Shown: in pieces, positions 45,457-57,317 of the stretch
Layout of the letters: the number at the start of each line of letters is the position of its first letter
Numbering within the stretch: the stretch's first letter is position 1
DNA from: Odoribacter sp. AF15-53
Lineage (GTDB): Bacteria; Bacteroidota; Bacteroidia; Bacteroidales; Marinifilaceae
Assembly (NCBI RefSeq): GCF_003479425.1
Contig: NZ_QUHC01000003.1
Coordinates: forward strand, 186,001 to 250,000
Direction of reading: 5' to 3'
Length of the DNA stretch: 64,000 nt
Translations under genes and position numbers: made by a program
Notes under the pieces: model-generated
Databases searched by the model: none
What the model saw: only the letters and a program-made list of their open reading frames with translations
What the model was told of the DNA's origin: nothing

Positions 45457-46998
45457 ATGAAAAAGATATTATTTAATATGATTTTGCTCACGAGTTTATG
45501 TGCCTGTTCGAGTTTTCTGGAGCCGAATTCACCGAGTGAATATGTACCGGAAAGTGTCGATGCATTGAACGAGATGTTATTGGGGGATGCTTATCCACTA
45601 GCAACTTCCAGTTGTTTGTTCAATCTTCACAATGCTTTTGATGATGATATTGAGATGAGTGAGGATTTTATTTTGCAAACTTCTTCTTATGGTATTATCG
45701 GTTTGCAGTATATTTATTCATGGGATCCTCAAATGTTTGATTTGTATCCAGGACAATCTGCTGTTTTGCAATGGAGCACCTATTATCAACATATTTTGGG
45801 GACGAATGCCGCATTGGATTATTTAGATGATGTGAAGGGTTCTATCGAGGACAAAGCCTACGTGGCAGCCCAAGCTTATGCATTGCGTGCTTTCTTCTAT
45901 TTTAATTTAGTGAATCTTTTCGGTGAACCGTACAATTATAATAAAGATGCTGATGGAGTTCCTTTGAAGTTAACAAGTAGCTTATCGAGTAGTTCCGAGA
46001 AACGGGAGACAGTTGCCAAGGTGTACGAGCAGATCGTTAAGGATTTGAATGCGGCGGAAGAGAATTTTCTAGCTTTATCGGCTGATCGGCAGGGTAAAGT
46101 CGGTTATCGGATTAATTTACCTGCCGTGCAATTGCTTCATGCTCGCGTGTGTTTGTACATGGAAGATATGGAAGGAGCTGCCAAATATGCGAAAAAGGTA
46201 ATTGATAACTGGGGATACGAGTTATATGATTTAACATCATTCAAGAAGGATACGACAATTGTTGTCGGAAAGAATGCTTCTTATCCTAGCTATGTCTCGT
46301 TGGATAATCCGGAAACCATCTGGGTATACGGGAATGCGGCTGATTTTAATGGAATTATTGGTGCTCAGGACAAAATGGAGAACGGAACCACGTATGCCTA
46401 TTTTGTAAATGCTTCCCGGGATTTAATTACTTGTTACGAAGATGAGGAGGATTTGCGGAAAACGTTGTATCTCGTGGAAGAGTTACGGGGACCCCTAGGC
46501 GCAAAACCTGAAGAACTTAAGTTTGCCGAGGGACATTATCTCCCGTGGAGTAAATGTGTTATGCAATATAATAACAAGGTAAAATCTGGTACGGAATACG
46601 GAATGTCTTTTCGTCTATCCGAGGCTTACCTGATTTTGGCGGAGGCCGTGTATGCCACGGATGAAGTGTTGGCGTTAAAGATGATAAATGAGTTGCGTGA
46701 GAAACGATATGCAGAAGGTGCGGATTATGAGGTACACTATTCTGGTGAAAGTTTGTTGAACTTTATTCGAGAAGAACGTCGCCGAGAACTTTGTTTCGAG
46801 GGGCAACGATGGTTCGATTTACGCCGTTACGGGATGCCGAGTTTCGAGCATCGCTGGGTTGAGTATGGTGACAATTTGGGAAGTTACGTGATCGAGGAAA
46901 AGGATGCCGCATATACATTGCCAATCCCTACCGAGGTGATAAATCGTAATTCGGCATTGAACCAGAATAAATTGACAACAACGAAGACATTACAATAA
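45457..46998 (+). CDS. SusD/RagB-family surface lipoprotein (locus 3)
   Basis: A 513-residue lipoprotein with Cys in SLCAC near residue 17. SusD motifs: AYVAAQAYALRAFFYFNLVNLFGEPYNY, FRLSEAYLILAEAVYATDE, IREERRRELCFEGQRWFDLRRYGMP and AYTLPIPTEVINRNSALNQN at the C-terminus. It is the SusC partner and lies 12 bases downstream of it. The final NQN ending is family-typical, so the protein is complete. Confidence 0.95.
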   Translation: MKKILFNMILLTSLCACSSFLEPNSPSEYVPESVDALNEMLLGDAYPLATSSCLFNLHNAFDDDIEMSEDFILQTSSYGIIGLQYIYSWDPQMFDLYPGQSAVLQWSTYYQHILGTNAALDYLDDVKGSIEDKAYVAAQAYALRAFFYFNLVNLFGEPYNYNKDADGVPLKLTSSLSSSSEKRETVAKVYEQIVKDLNAAEENFLALSADRQGKVGYRINLPAVQLLHARVCLYMEDMEGAAKYAKKVIDNWGYELYDLTSFKKDTTIVVGKNASYPSYVSLDNPETIWVYGNAADFNGIIGAQDKMENGTTYAYFVNASRDLITCYEDEEDLRKTLYLVEELRGPLGAKPEELKFAEGHYLPWSKCVMQYNNKVKSGTEYGMSFRLSEAYLILAEAVYATDEVLALKMINELREKRYAEGADYEVHYSGESLLNFIREERRRELCFEGQRWFDLRRYGMPSFEHRWVEYGDNLGSYVIEEKDAAYTLPIPTEVINRNSALNQNKLTTTKTLQ

Positions 46999-47009
46999 AA
47001 CGAAGGATT

Positions 47010-47984
47010 ATGAAATACAGGTATATTTTTAGTTTGATATTTTTGCTCGCAATTCTTGTTGCTTGTGACGATGAAAAGAAATTATATCCCCGGAGCGAAG
47101 ATGCTTCTAGTATCAGTCGTTTTGAATTTCCGCAAGGAAATAATCCTTGGGATCAGGATTTGGAGGAAATTGCGAATACTTTTGGAACAATTCCTATATA
47201 CACGGCTTTCGATACCTTGGATTTGAACCAAGCATGGTCGGGGACATATACGATAAAATATCGCGGAGAAGCGTTGAATGACGAGTATGCGGTGTTTTAC
47301 ACGGATTTTTTCAAGAATCATGTATTCGGTTTCCTAAAACCGGAATTATGTAAGGGGGTGTTACCTAATTACATTTATTTGGTGGATGATCTTCGTCAGT
47401 TGGGTTCTTATACTGGTGGTTTTGTTCCTTTAACTTGTTATTGGGACGGATTGGATTTTTGGGCATTTTCTTTTCGGGCAAAGGAAGAAAATCTTGCCTA
47501 TTTGGATTATGGAAATGGTTTGATCATAAGGCCATTCAAACCTTATGATTTGCCGAAAACTCCGTGGGAGTACAAAATGCGACGTACTGTTATTTTGCAA
47601 AATATCATGGTAAAGATCGTTAATAAAAATAAGGTCGTGGTCCCGGCAGAATTTCAATCGGGAGGGGATTTCGATTACTCGAAAAAATACAGTACCGTTT
47701 CCTCTGCTGACAATTATTTCATGAAACTTGGGTATCCCGGGAATATGATAAAGACGGCTTATAATTTATCAAATCCTTCGGGCACATTGACTGCTAAGTC
47801 TACTTTTATCAATTACCTGCAATTGGGTTTGCGTTATACGCGGGATTCCGTGTTGATTAAATACCCGCAGGATAAATATCCGTTGATTATCAAGTATTAT
47901 GATATTACGGTGAAATATATGCAAAGTAAGTACGATTGGGATATAACCAAAATGGCCGAGTGGCCTGTAATAAAAGAAGATTAA
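47010..47984 (+). CDS. Lipoprotein of unknown function, possibly a metallopeptidase-like homologue without HExxH (locus 3)
   Basis: A 324-residue lipoprotein (Cys in ILVAC, residue 19). I do not firmly recognise the family. Its place right after susD, its size and the pattern NDEYAVFYTDFFKNHVFGFL ... PNYIYLVDDL recall the SusD-linked putative zinc metallopeptidases of Bacteroidetes, but there is no HExxH motif anywhere, so it would be non-catalytic if related. The C-terminal ~120 residues are rich in Tyr and Lys with alternating beta and helical patterns. It is 11 bases after susD and 10 bases before the TlpA-like gene, so certainly in the operon. Confidence 0.6.
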   Translation: MKYRYIFSLIFLLAILVACDDEKKLYPRSEDASSISRFEFPQGNNPWDQDLEEIANTFGTIPIYTAFDTLDLNQAWSGTYTIKYRGEALNDEYAVFYTDFFKNHVFGFLKPELCKGVLPNYIYLVDDLRQLGSYTGGFVPLTCYWDGLDFWAFSFRAKEENLAYLDYGNGLIIRPFKPYDLPKTPWEYKMRRTVILQNIMVKIVNKNKVVVPAEFQSGGDFDYSKKYSTVSSADNYFMKLGYPGNMIKTAYNLSNPSGTLTAKSTFINYLQLGLRYTRDSVLIKYPQDKYPLIIKYYDITVKYMQSKYDWDITKMAEWPVIKED

Positions 47985-47994
47985 AAGGGTGTTT

Positions 47995-49014
47995 ATGAAA
48001 TTGTTCGTATTAAGTTTATTCATGTTGTTGACGTTAAGCGTTTCAGCGCAGTTTTCCCTTGAAGGGAAACTGCGGACGCTACGTCCGTTGACAATAAAGG
48101 TGAGTGATCTTGCCGGGAATGTGATCGTAGCATGTCCGGTAAAGAGTGGTAAAGAGTTTAAAACAAAACCGATACATATTAAAAATGATCTGTATGTTGT
48201 TCATTTCGGAGATTATACGGAAAGAATTATTCTTTCGGATACTCCGGTGAAGATCAATGGCTTCTTGGATGATCTACAGCCTGATAATAGTACCTTGGAA
48301 TTTGAGGGGATCGATCAACACCTGAAATATCTGGAGATTGAGGGGGCATGTTGGGAGGATGGAAAAAGGTTTAGACGAGATATATTTAAAAGTTATGCCG
48401 AGAATGATGCCACGTTGAATCCGGTTGTACGTGCTACTTTAGTACACGAGAAAAAGTCACTTCTAGGATTGGATTACGAGACTTACAAAGGGATTTTAGA
48501 TCGAATTCCGGAGGATAAACGGGAAGCTGAGGTCGTGAAATTCTTGGTGCGAGAGGTCGCTAATCGGGCGAAGTATGCGTTAGGTCAGGAAGCTTATAAT
48601 TTTACTTTCGTGGATATGGATGGAAAGAATGTGAGCTTGACTGATTTCCGGGGAAAATTCGTGTTGCTTGATTTTTCTGCTTCTTGGTGTGGAGGCTGTC
48701 GGGCGGAAGCGAAAAAGCTGGTATCAATTTATGATGAATTAAAAGGGGATGATCTGCTGATTATCACCGTATCATTAGATAACCGGGAAAAGGATTGGCG
48801 AAGAATGGTCGAGGAGGATAAACTGCCTTGGATTTCTTTGTGGAATAGCGAGGGATTCACGAAAGGAAATAAACAAAATGTAATACAATCTGCCTACGGT
48901 TTCTACCAGATTCCTTTTATCGTTCTGATTGGTAAAGACGGTAAACTTATTGCCCGTGATTTAAGAGGTGAGGAAATAAAAGAAGCAATAGAAAAAGCCA
49001 GAAAAACAAATTGA
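47995..49014 (+). CDS. TlpA-type thioredoxin-like periplasmic protein (locus 3)
   Basis: A 339-residue exported protein: signal peptide MKLFVLSLFMLLTLSVSAQ, an N-terminal beta domain of the DUF4369 kind (about 22-100), a helical linker, and a C-terminal thioredoxin-like AhpC/TSA domain (FTFVDMDGKNVSLTDFRGKFVLLDFSASWCGGC). The redox pair is Cys232 and Cys235 in WCGGC. TlpA-like proteins reduce or rearrange disulfides in the periplasm. The ATG at 47995 was preferred over a GTG two codons earlier. It is one of two thioredoxin-fold proteins in this locus. Confidence 0.88.
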   Translation: MKLFVLSLFMLLTLSVSAQFSLEGKLRTLRPLTIKVSDLAGNVIVACPVKSGKEFKTKPIHIKNDLYVVHFGDYTERIILSDTPVKINGFLDDLQPDNSTLEFEGIDQHLKYLEIEGACWEDGKRFRRDIFKSYAENDATLNPVVRATLVHEKKSLLGLDYETYKGILDRIPEDKREAEVVKFLVREVANRAKYALGQEAYNFTFVDMDGKNVSLTDFRGKFVLLDFSASWCGGCRAEAKKLVSIYDELKGDDLLIITVSLDNREKDWRRMVEEDKLPWISLWNSEGFTKGNKQNVIQSAYGFYQIPFIVLIGKDGKLIARDLRGEEIKEAIEKARKTN

Positions 49015-49072
49015 TTTTAAATTTCTGTCGCACAAGACGATTGAAATTATTTAAAAGTTTTGGGTTTAGGGG

Positions 49073-49104
49073 ATTTTCAATTCTTTATTTTCAATTTTCA
49101 ATTG
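49073..49104 (+). repeat. Heptameric ATTTTCA spacer repeat before the S8-like gene
   Basis: ATTTTCA, ATTCTTT, ATTTTCA, ATTTTCA, then ATTG. Same period and end as the copy before radA. It sits in the only sizeable gap (128 bases) inside locus 3. Confidence 0.6.
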
Positions 49105-49142
49105 AAATAGAGTTCGTTTTGTATAAAAAATAATAAACTGTA

Positions 49143-50870
49143 ATGATGAAAAAGTATTTTACAATCTTGATGATTAGCGTGTTTGTCGTTATCGGCGGTA
49201 TGGCAAAGGCTCAATTAGTGAAGCAAAAAGCGAAAGTTGAAGAGAAAAAACAGTCAGATCGGGACTGGGTTAATAGTTCTTTTGAAAAGGATGGAGTGTA
49301 CGGAGCTTGTGTGAATGATGCTTACGAGTTTTTGAAGGGGAAAAAAGCAAAAGTAAGACCGATAGTTGCGCTTATTGGAACCGGCGTGGACCTCGAACAC
49401 GAGGCATTAAAAGCAAATGTATGGAAGAATCCAAAAGAAAAACCGGACGGAAAGGATAATGATAAAAATGGATACGTGGACGACGTGAATGGTTGGAATT
49501 TTATCGGGGGAAAAGATGGAAGAGTAATGTCATTGGTGAATCGGGAGGGGGAACGCGAGTTTCTCCGGTTGAAAGATAAATATGGGGACATTATGAAAGA
49601 TGGGGATAAATACTATACCTATACCGAGGGCGAGAGAAAAGAGTGTGCCGCTCCTGAAAACATGGATGAGTTTAATTATTTTAATACCATGGTCCGGGAG
49701 GAATCTCGTTTGTTACAGGCTAATGGAGCCGTGAATTCGGGATACAATTCTCAATATTATATGAGATTGTTTGATCAAGAGGTTCGGGCAGCTTTTCCCG
49801 ATAAGAAAAAGTTCTCCATTATGGATATTATGGAAGCGTGTCGACCTAAAACATCCCCGGATTTGACAAGTCGTTCCGTATTATTGGCCGCATTGCAAAT
49901 GAGAGCAGGGATGATAAAGGATAGCACTTGGGAATCGAATCGGAATGCTTTTTTAGCCGAGAGCTATATAACGGATTTGAAAAAGAAATATGACCGGGCT
50001 TTGGAAAGGTACGGGGTTGACGGACGTCAAGAGATTGTCGGGGACAATTATTTGGATATAAATGATAATAAATACGGGAATAACGTGTTGTTGACGGCAG
50101 ATGCTAAAATCGGGACCATGATCGCTGGTGTTATTGCCGGACAACGCGGTGTGGAAGGACGCAATAACCCGATTGCAGACAAAGCGGAAATCATGACATT
50201 GGTGGTAGAAGCCGGGGGAGGAGAACCTTATTTGAAAGATATGGCTTTGGCGATCCGTTATGCTGTGGATCACGGGGCTTCTGTCGTGGTGTTGCCGCAG
50301 CAAAATTCGTTTTATCCGGAGAGCCAGAAGGTATGGATGAGCGAGGCGATTCGTTATGCTGAAGAGAAGGGGGTATTAGTTATTGTTCCGGTTCACGAGA
50401 TGTCCCGTGATTTGAGTGAGAGTACGTTTTTCCCGAATCGTTGGATGGACGGGGGAAAAGAGTTTACCAACCTGATGACGGTAGGGATGTCCGATAAAAA
50501 CGGAATGCCGTCCGTGAATTCAAACTTCGGGGCAAAGGAATTGGATATTTACGCACCAGGGATGCAGGTGTTTTCAACTTGCACCGGAGATACCTATCAA
50601 CTCGGAAATGGAGTTCCAATGGCTTCGGCTACGGTAGCCGGGGTTGCAGCGTTAATTAAAACCTATTACCCGAAATTGACCGGTAGTCAGATTCGTAATA
50701 TCCTGTTGGAAACAGTAACTTCCAGGAAAGGCGTGGAATTGGAGAAAAATATTTCGAGGAATGGAAAAAACGTCGTGGATATGTATCTTTTTGAGCAATT
50801 GTGTTTGTCCGGTGGTATCGTGAATGCCTTGGAAGCGATTAAGGCTGCGGATAAACTGAATAGTAAATAA
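49143..50870 (+). CDS. Subtilase-fold (S8) protein with all catalytic residues replaced (locus 3)
   Basis: A 575-residue exported protein (signal peptide ending GGMAKAQ). The S8 fold is recognisable from PIVALIGTGVDLEHEAL, IGTMIAGVIAG, APGMQVFST and GVPMASATVAGVAALIKTYYPKLTGSQIRNIL. Each triad position is changed: the Asp of D-T-G is Gly79, the His of HGTHVAG is Ile323, and the Ser of GTSMASP is Pro492. An insert of about 200 residues separates the first two motifs. The reading frame is intact, so this looks like a maintained pseudo-protease, perhaps a peptide-binding scaffold. An aspartyl-protease gene follows 11 bases later. Confidence 0.88.
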   Translation: MMKKYFTILMISVFVVIGGMAKAQLVKQKAKVEEKKQSDRDWVNSSFEKDGVYGACVNDAYEFLKGKKAKVRPIVALIGTGVDLEHEALKANVWKNPKEKPDGKDNDKNGYVDDVNGWNFIGGKDGRVMSLVNREGEREFLRLKDKYGDIMKDGDKYYTYTEGERKECAAPENMDEFNYFNTMVREESRLLQANGAVNSGYNSQYYMRLFDQEVRAAFPDKKKFSIMDIMEACRPKTSPDLTSRSVLLAALQMRAGMIKDSTWESNRNAFLAESYITDLKKKYDRALERYGVDGRQEIVGDNYLDINDNKYGNNVLLTADAKIGTMIAGVIAGQRGVEGRNNPIADKAEIMTLVVEAGGGEPYLKDMALAIRYAVDHGASVVVLPQQNSFYPESQKVWMSEAIRYAEEKGVLVIVPVHEMSRDLSESTFFPNRWMDGGKEFTNLMTVGMSDKNGMPSVNSNFGAKELDIYAPGMQVFSTCTGDTYQLGNGVPMASATVAGVAALIKTYYPKLTGSQIRNILLETVTSRKGVELEKNISRNGKNVVDMYLFEQLCLSGGIVNALEAIKAADKLNSK

Positions 50871-50881
50871 ATCAGGGAGAT

Positions 50882-52006
50882 ATGAGATATTGGGTAATCA
50901 TCGTATTATTCTGCGTGATGACATTTCCGGCTATGGCCCAGCAACATCAGGCTGAACTGCCGTATCGGTTAGTCGGGGGAAAGATGATCGTGGAAATGAA
51001 ATTGAATGGAACACTTCGTTCTTTCATTTTCGATACGGGGGCTTCTCGCACCACGTTGACTAGTGAACTTTGCCGGGAGTTAGGATTGAAGGTAAGGGAT
51101 TCGTTGTCAGTCACGGATGCGAATGGTCACAAGGCTTCCTATCCGTTGGTTTGGATTGATGAAATACAAACTCCCGATGATGTGTTTAGATTCAAGAGTG
51201 TGGCTGCAATGACGTTACCGGAGCCGTCACCTTTGGCTTGTTTTCCCGTTGACGGGTTGATCGGAAGCGATTTATTTAAACAACTGATCGTGGTTATTGA
51301 CGGCAAGAAAAAGACGGTAACAATCACCACGGCGGAGAAAGAATCAGCGATATCACTTCGGAAAATGGCTAATTTCACGCAGGCAGGAATGCCAATCATA
51401 TCGATTCAAGCGGGAAGTGGACATAATATTGTTTGTCTGTTTGACACGGGGTGTCCGAGATTCCTTTCATTAAAAAAGAGTGATTTCGAAGCATTGAAAT
51501 CCGGTTCGGCTTTCGAATTCCAGTCTGAGGGAAGCACCGTGGGGTCTATCAGCGTGGGGGGGGCCTCTGCAACGAAAGTTGCACAACGGGTAAGTTTCCC
51601 TTTGTTGTCGATCGGGGGAACGAAGTTCAGGAATGTTATTGCGGAGACTGCCACACCACCTTACACGTTATTAGGGGTGAAATTATTGGATTATGGTAAG
51701 GTGACACTTGATTATCCCCGTGCCCGCTTTTATTTCGAGCCGTATAAGCCGGAGAATGATTTCATGGAGAGATCTCATGACGTGGGGTTACAGGTGAAGG
51801 ACGGAGATCTTGTGGTTGCTGCCGTGTGGGGAGCAATGAAAGATGTGGTGGAGATGGGTGATAAGGTGATTAAAATCAACGGGAAACCTGTTGGGAGATA
51901 TGATTTTTGCGAGAGTATCCTGAACGGAATACCGGAGTTGAAAGCAAAAAAGAAAACAAGATTAACGATTCAAACCCGGCTGGGAGAGAAAGTGATTGTT
52001 TATTAA
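50882..52006 (+). CDS. Retropepsin-like aspartyl protease with C-terminal PDZ domain (locus 3)
   Basis: A 374-residue exported protein (signal peptide ending FPAMAQ). It has two retropepsin-like lobes: the first with SFIFDTGASRTTL (Asp51) and GLIGSDLF, the second with VCLFDTGCPRFL (Asp188) and LLGVKLLDYG. Both DTG motifs are intact, so a pepsin-like active site within one chain is possible. The C-terminal ~80 residues are a PDZ domain (VGLQVKDGDLVVAAVWGAMKDVVEMGDKVIKINGKPV), usually used to bind peptide ends. It is probably the one active protease of the set, working in the periplasm. Confidence 0.87.
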   Translation: MRYWVIIVLFCVMTFPAMAQQHQAELPYRLVGGKMIVEMKLNGTLRSFIFDTGASRTTLTSELCRELGLKVRDSLSVTDANGHKASYPLVWIDEIQTPDDVFRFKSVAAMTLPEPSPLACFPVDGLIGSDLFKQLIVVIDGKKKTVTITTAEKESAISLRKMANFTQAGMPIISIQAGSGHNIVCLFDTGCPRFLSLKKSDFEALKSGSAFEFQSEGSTVGSISVGGASATKVAQRVSFPLLSIGGTKFRNVIAETATPPYTLLGVKLLDYGKVTLDYPRARFYFEPYKPENDFMERSHDVGLQVKDGDLVVAAVWGAMKDVVEMGDKVIKINGKPVGRYDFCESILNGIPELKAKKKTRLTIQTRLGEKVIVY

Positions 52007-52021
52007 AATTTAAACGAAAAA

Positions 52022-53290
52022 ATGAAGACAAGATTATTTGTATGGCTCTTGGTGACGTTAATGCCTTTGATGTCATGGGCTCAGACCAAAAATACCGTTT
52101 CCGAAGTAAGGGATTATCGGGAAATAGACGGAAAAATAATTATAACTTGTATTGCCAATGGTGTAGAGGCTGATTTCGTGTTGGATCTGGCCGGACAAAC
52201 GGCAGTTCTTCCCGAGTACGTGGAAAAATTAGGTATTGATCCGGAGAGTGAAGGTAAGCTTCCCTATTCTGACTTTCAATTTAAGAAAGTGCCGACTTCT
52301 AAAGTAGTGTCTATAAATTCTCTTTCTTTCGGGAATAGTGCTTTTGGTAATGGAGTTGCCACTTTTGTATTGAATGATGAACCCTATTTGCGAGAGTTGG
52401 GAGTTGCCGGGATCGTGGGAGGCTCTCTTTTCAAGGGGGTGGTTTTGACGATTGATTCCCGTCGGAAAAAGATTACGATGTCTCAACCTTATCGCCCCGC
52501 TTACATGAAACTCGATCATCGTGCCAATGCCAAATTGTTACAAGGAGTGGGGATGGAATGTCCGGTGACGATTGACGGGATGACTTTTTCCTGTATGTTG
52601 GATACGTGGAATCGGGGTTTGGTGGAGTTGTGTGAAGTTGATTTTGCTGGGTTAAACGGGAAGGACAGCGAAGCCGTGTCGGTTTATAACGGTTATGATA
52701 AAATCTTGGTATCAAGCCCGGTGAAAGTAGTAGGGCAATGTGATTTTGCGAAGAAGTCTTTCAAAGAAGTAAAAATCCCGATGAATAGTTCTCTTGTACG
52801 CTCTGTTGTGGGTACTGATTTGTTAAAACATGGAATTCTTTCTGTTGATTACCTGCGTCAAACGATCTATTTTCAACCCTTTGATCTTGTGGAAGTGAAA
52901 GATGATGCCATCGAGAGTCAGGTGGTTGTGGAACCCGGTAAATTAAACGAGATTACGGGCGTTTATTTCCGAGAGAATATCCATGATTACAAGAAGGGGA
53001 CGGATTTTATTTTCAAAGGAGATAAGCCGGTAGTCATTGATTTTTGGGCTTCCTGGTGTGGCCCTTGCAAGAAATTACTTCCCGTGATGGAACAATTTGC
53101 TGAAAAATATAAAGATCAGGTAATCTTTCTGAAAGTAAATGCTGACAAGGAAAAAGAATTGTGTAATATGTTTCATATAAATGCTCTACCGACCCTATTC
53201 TTTTTACCCGTGAACGGGAAACCGATTGTTGAAATTGGTGCAGACCCAGTGAAATACGAGCAAATCATAAAGGAACGGTTATTGAAATAA
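52022..53290 (+). CDS. Degenerate retropepsin-like protein fused to thioredoxin (locus 3)
   Basis: A 422-residue exported protein (signal peptide ending LMSWAQ). Residues ~25-300 repeat the two-lobe retropepsin layout of the gene before it, but the motifs are degraded: DTG is DLAG at 55-58 in lobe one and DTW in lobe two (SCMLDTWNRGLVEL). GIVGGSLFKG and VVGTDLLKHG keep the flap-distal motifs. Residues ~315-422 are a complete thioredoxin domain with WCGPCKK (Cys346, Cys349) and a cis-Pro in NALPTLFF. It looks like a binding module joined to a disulfide reductase. It is the last gene before a terminator. Confidence 0.87.
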   Translation: MKTRLFVWLLVTLMPLMSWAQTKNTVSEVRDYREIDGKIIITCIANGVEADFVLDLAGQTAVLPEYVEKLGIDPESEGKLPYSDFQFKKVPTSKVVSINSLSFGNSAFGNGVATFVLNDEPYLRELGVAGIVGGSLFKGVVLTIDSRRKKITMSQPYRPAYMKLDHRANAKLLQGVGMECPVTIDGMTFSCMLDTWNRGLVELCEVDFAGLNGKDSEAVSVYNGYDKILVSSPVKVVGQCDFAKKSFKEVKIPMNSSLVRSVVGTDLLKHGILSVDYLRQTIYFQPFDLVEVKDDAIESQVVVEPGKLNEITGVYFRENIHDYKKGTDFIFKGDKPVVIDFWASWCGPCKKLLPVMEQFAEKYKDQVIFLKVNADKEKELCNMFHINALPTLFFLPVNGKPIVEIGADPVKYEQIIKERLLK

Positions 53291-53376
53291 TATTGAGGAT
53301 ATGTAAGTGAAAATGTGTGGATGTTAAAATTTATAAGACATTGAAAAATAAAGAAGTATTGTTTTAATTGTTTATG

Positions 53377-53425
53377 AAGAGAGTGTGGTAAAAGAATTTC
53401 GGGCTTTTAACACACTCTCTTTAGT
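53377..53425 (+). terminator. Terminator of locus 3
   Basis: AGAGAGTGTG and the following AAAAG pair with CTTTT and CACACTCTCT; a stem of about 16 bp with small mismatches and a loop of about 9 bases. TTTAGTTTG follows. Confidence 0.75.
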
Positions 53426-53568
53426 TTGTAGCGTGATGTGTTTGTGATCTAAAATTCATGAAATCAATGAAGTTATCTCACGATCATTTTCTTGTTTCTT
53501 GGAATTTATTGTTTCCCGGAGTGATAAAATCTATTATCCGGGATGTGTGACTCCTAGTATTTCCCTAT

Positions 53569-53599
53569 TTTGAATCTTGGATAGAATGTTTTATATTTG
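53569..53599 (+). promoter_or_regulatory. Promoter of the sigma remnant, Bacteroides type
   Basis: TTTG (53569-53572), 19 bases, TATATTTG (53592-53599). It is the same in both elements and spacing as the intact promoter of the locus 2 sigma gene, though the gene it serves is broken. Confidence 0.7.
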
Positions 53600-53625
53600 T
53601 CATCAAACCGATATAGGGGTAGACA

Positions 53626-53934
53626 AAGAGATTTTATCGCCAACCAGAAGAAGAGAAAGAAAGGACATTTATTTTGATACGGGAAGAAATCTACCGGGAA
53701 TTATATGTAGCTATACAAGAATTACCAGAACGTAACCGGGAAATATTTGCGTTATACGTGTTAGGTAAGAATGACGATGAAATTGCTGAATCGTTATCTC
53801 TTGACGAGCATGTCGTGCATGAGTATAAAAAAGAGGCTATTCATTTTTTGAAAAATAGATTGGGGAATCAATTTTATTGGTTTCTATGGATGAAAAATAT
53901 ACAAATTGCTCGTTTGTTACTCAATGACGTGTAA
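53626..53934 (+). pseudogene. Remnant of an ECF sigma factor (region 4 only)
   Basis: The frame from just after a TAG at 53620-53622 reads QPEEEKERTFILIREEIYRELYVAIQELP and continues to a stop at 53934. It aligns with the C-terminal half of the locus 2 sigma factor (NRDDESEREYNLMREEIYRELY...), through region 4 (DDEIAESLSLDEHVVHEYKKEAIHFLKNRLGNQF). Region 2 and the start codon are missing while the promoter survives, so an internal deletion of about 100 codons is the simplest explanation. A TTG at 53674 could initiate an 86-residue region-4 peptide, but no RNA-polymerase-binding region would be present. No fecR or susC follows. Confidence 0.8.
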
Positions 53935-53975
53935 AAAATATGCTGGGATTACTTGATTAATCCCAGCATATTTTT
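53934..53975. terminator. Bidirectional terminator
   Basis: A perfect 18 bp stem, counting the A/T ends (core TGCTGGGATTA with TAATCCCAGCA), with a 6-base loop and A and T runs on both sides. It serves the sigma remnant and the convergent beta-galactosidase gene. Confidence 0.9.
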
Positions 53976-57233
<3,258 letters not shown>

Positions 57234-57273
57234 CTAAAGATAGTAGTTTTTTGTTAAAATAGTAAAAAGTACT

Positions 57274-57293
57274 AATGATTTTTTCAACACGTG
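57274..57293 (+). promoter_or_regulatory. Degenerate copy of the fecR promoter block
   Basis: AATGATTTTTT followed by CGTG at 57290-57293, 44 bases from this block to the start of the chimera. It aligns with the locus 4 block (ACCCATTTTT ... CGTG), but the ACCC part is AATG, so it may have lost function. Confidence 0.4.
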
Positions 57294-57317
57294 TGTTATG
57301 TCTATAAAATATCAGAA

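Larger units (their letters stand above)
53291..53625. other. Gap of 335 bases after locus 3
   Basis: It holds the locus 3 terminator (53377-53425) and a full Bacteroides promoter (53569-53599) left upstream of the sigma remnant. Nothing else was recognised. Confidence 0.6.

Noticed and set aside
47010..47984. Active zinc metallopeptidase
   Set aside because: No HExxH or other zinc-binding motif occurs in the protein, so enzymatic function is not claimed.
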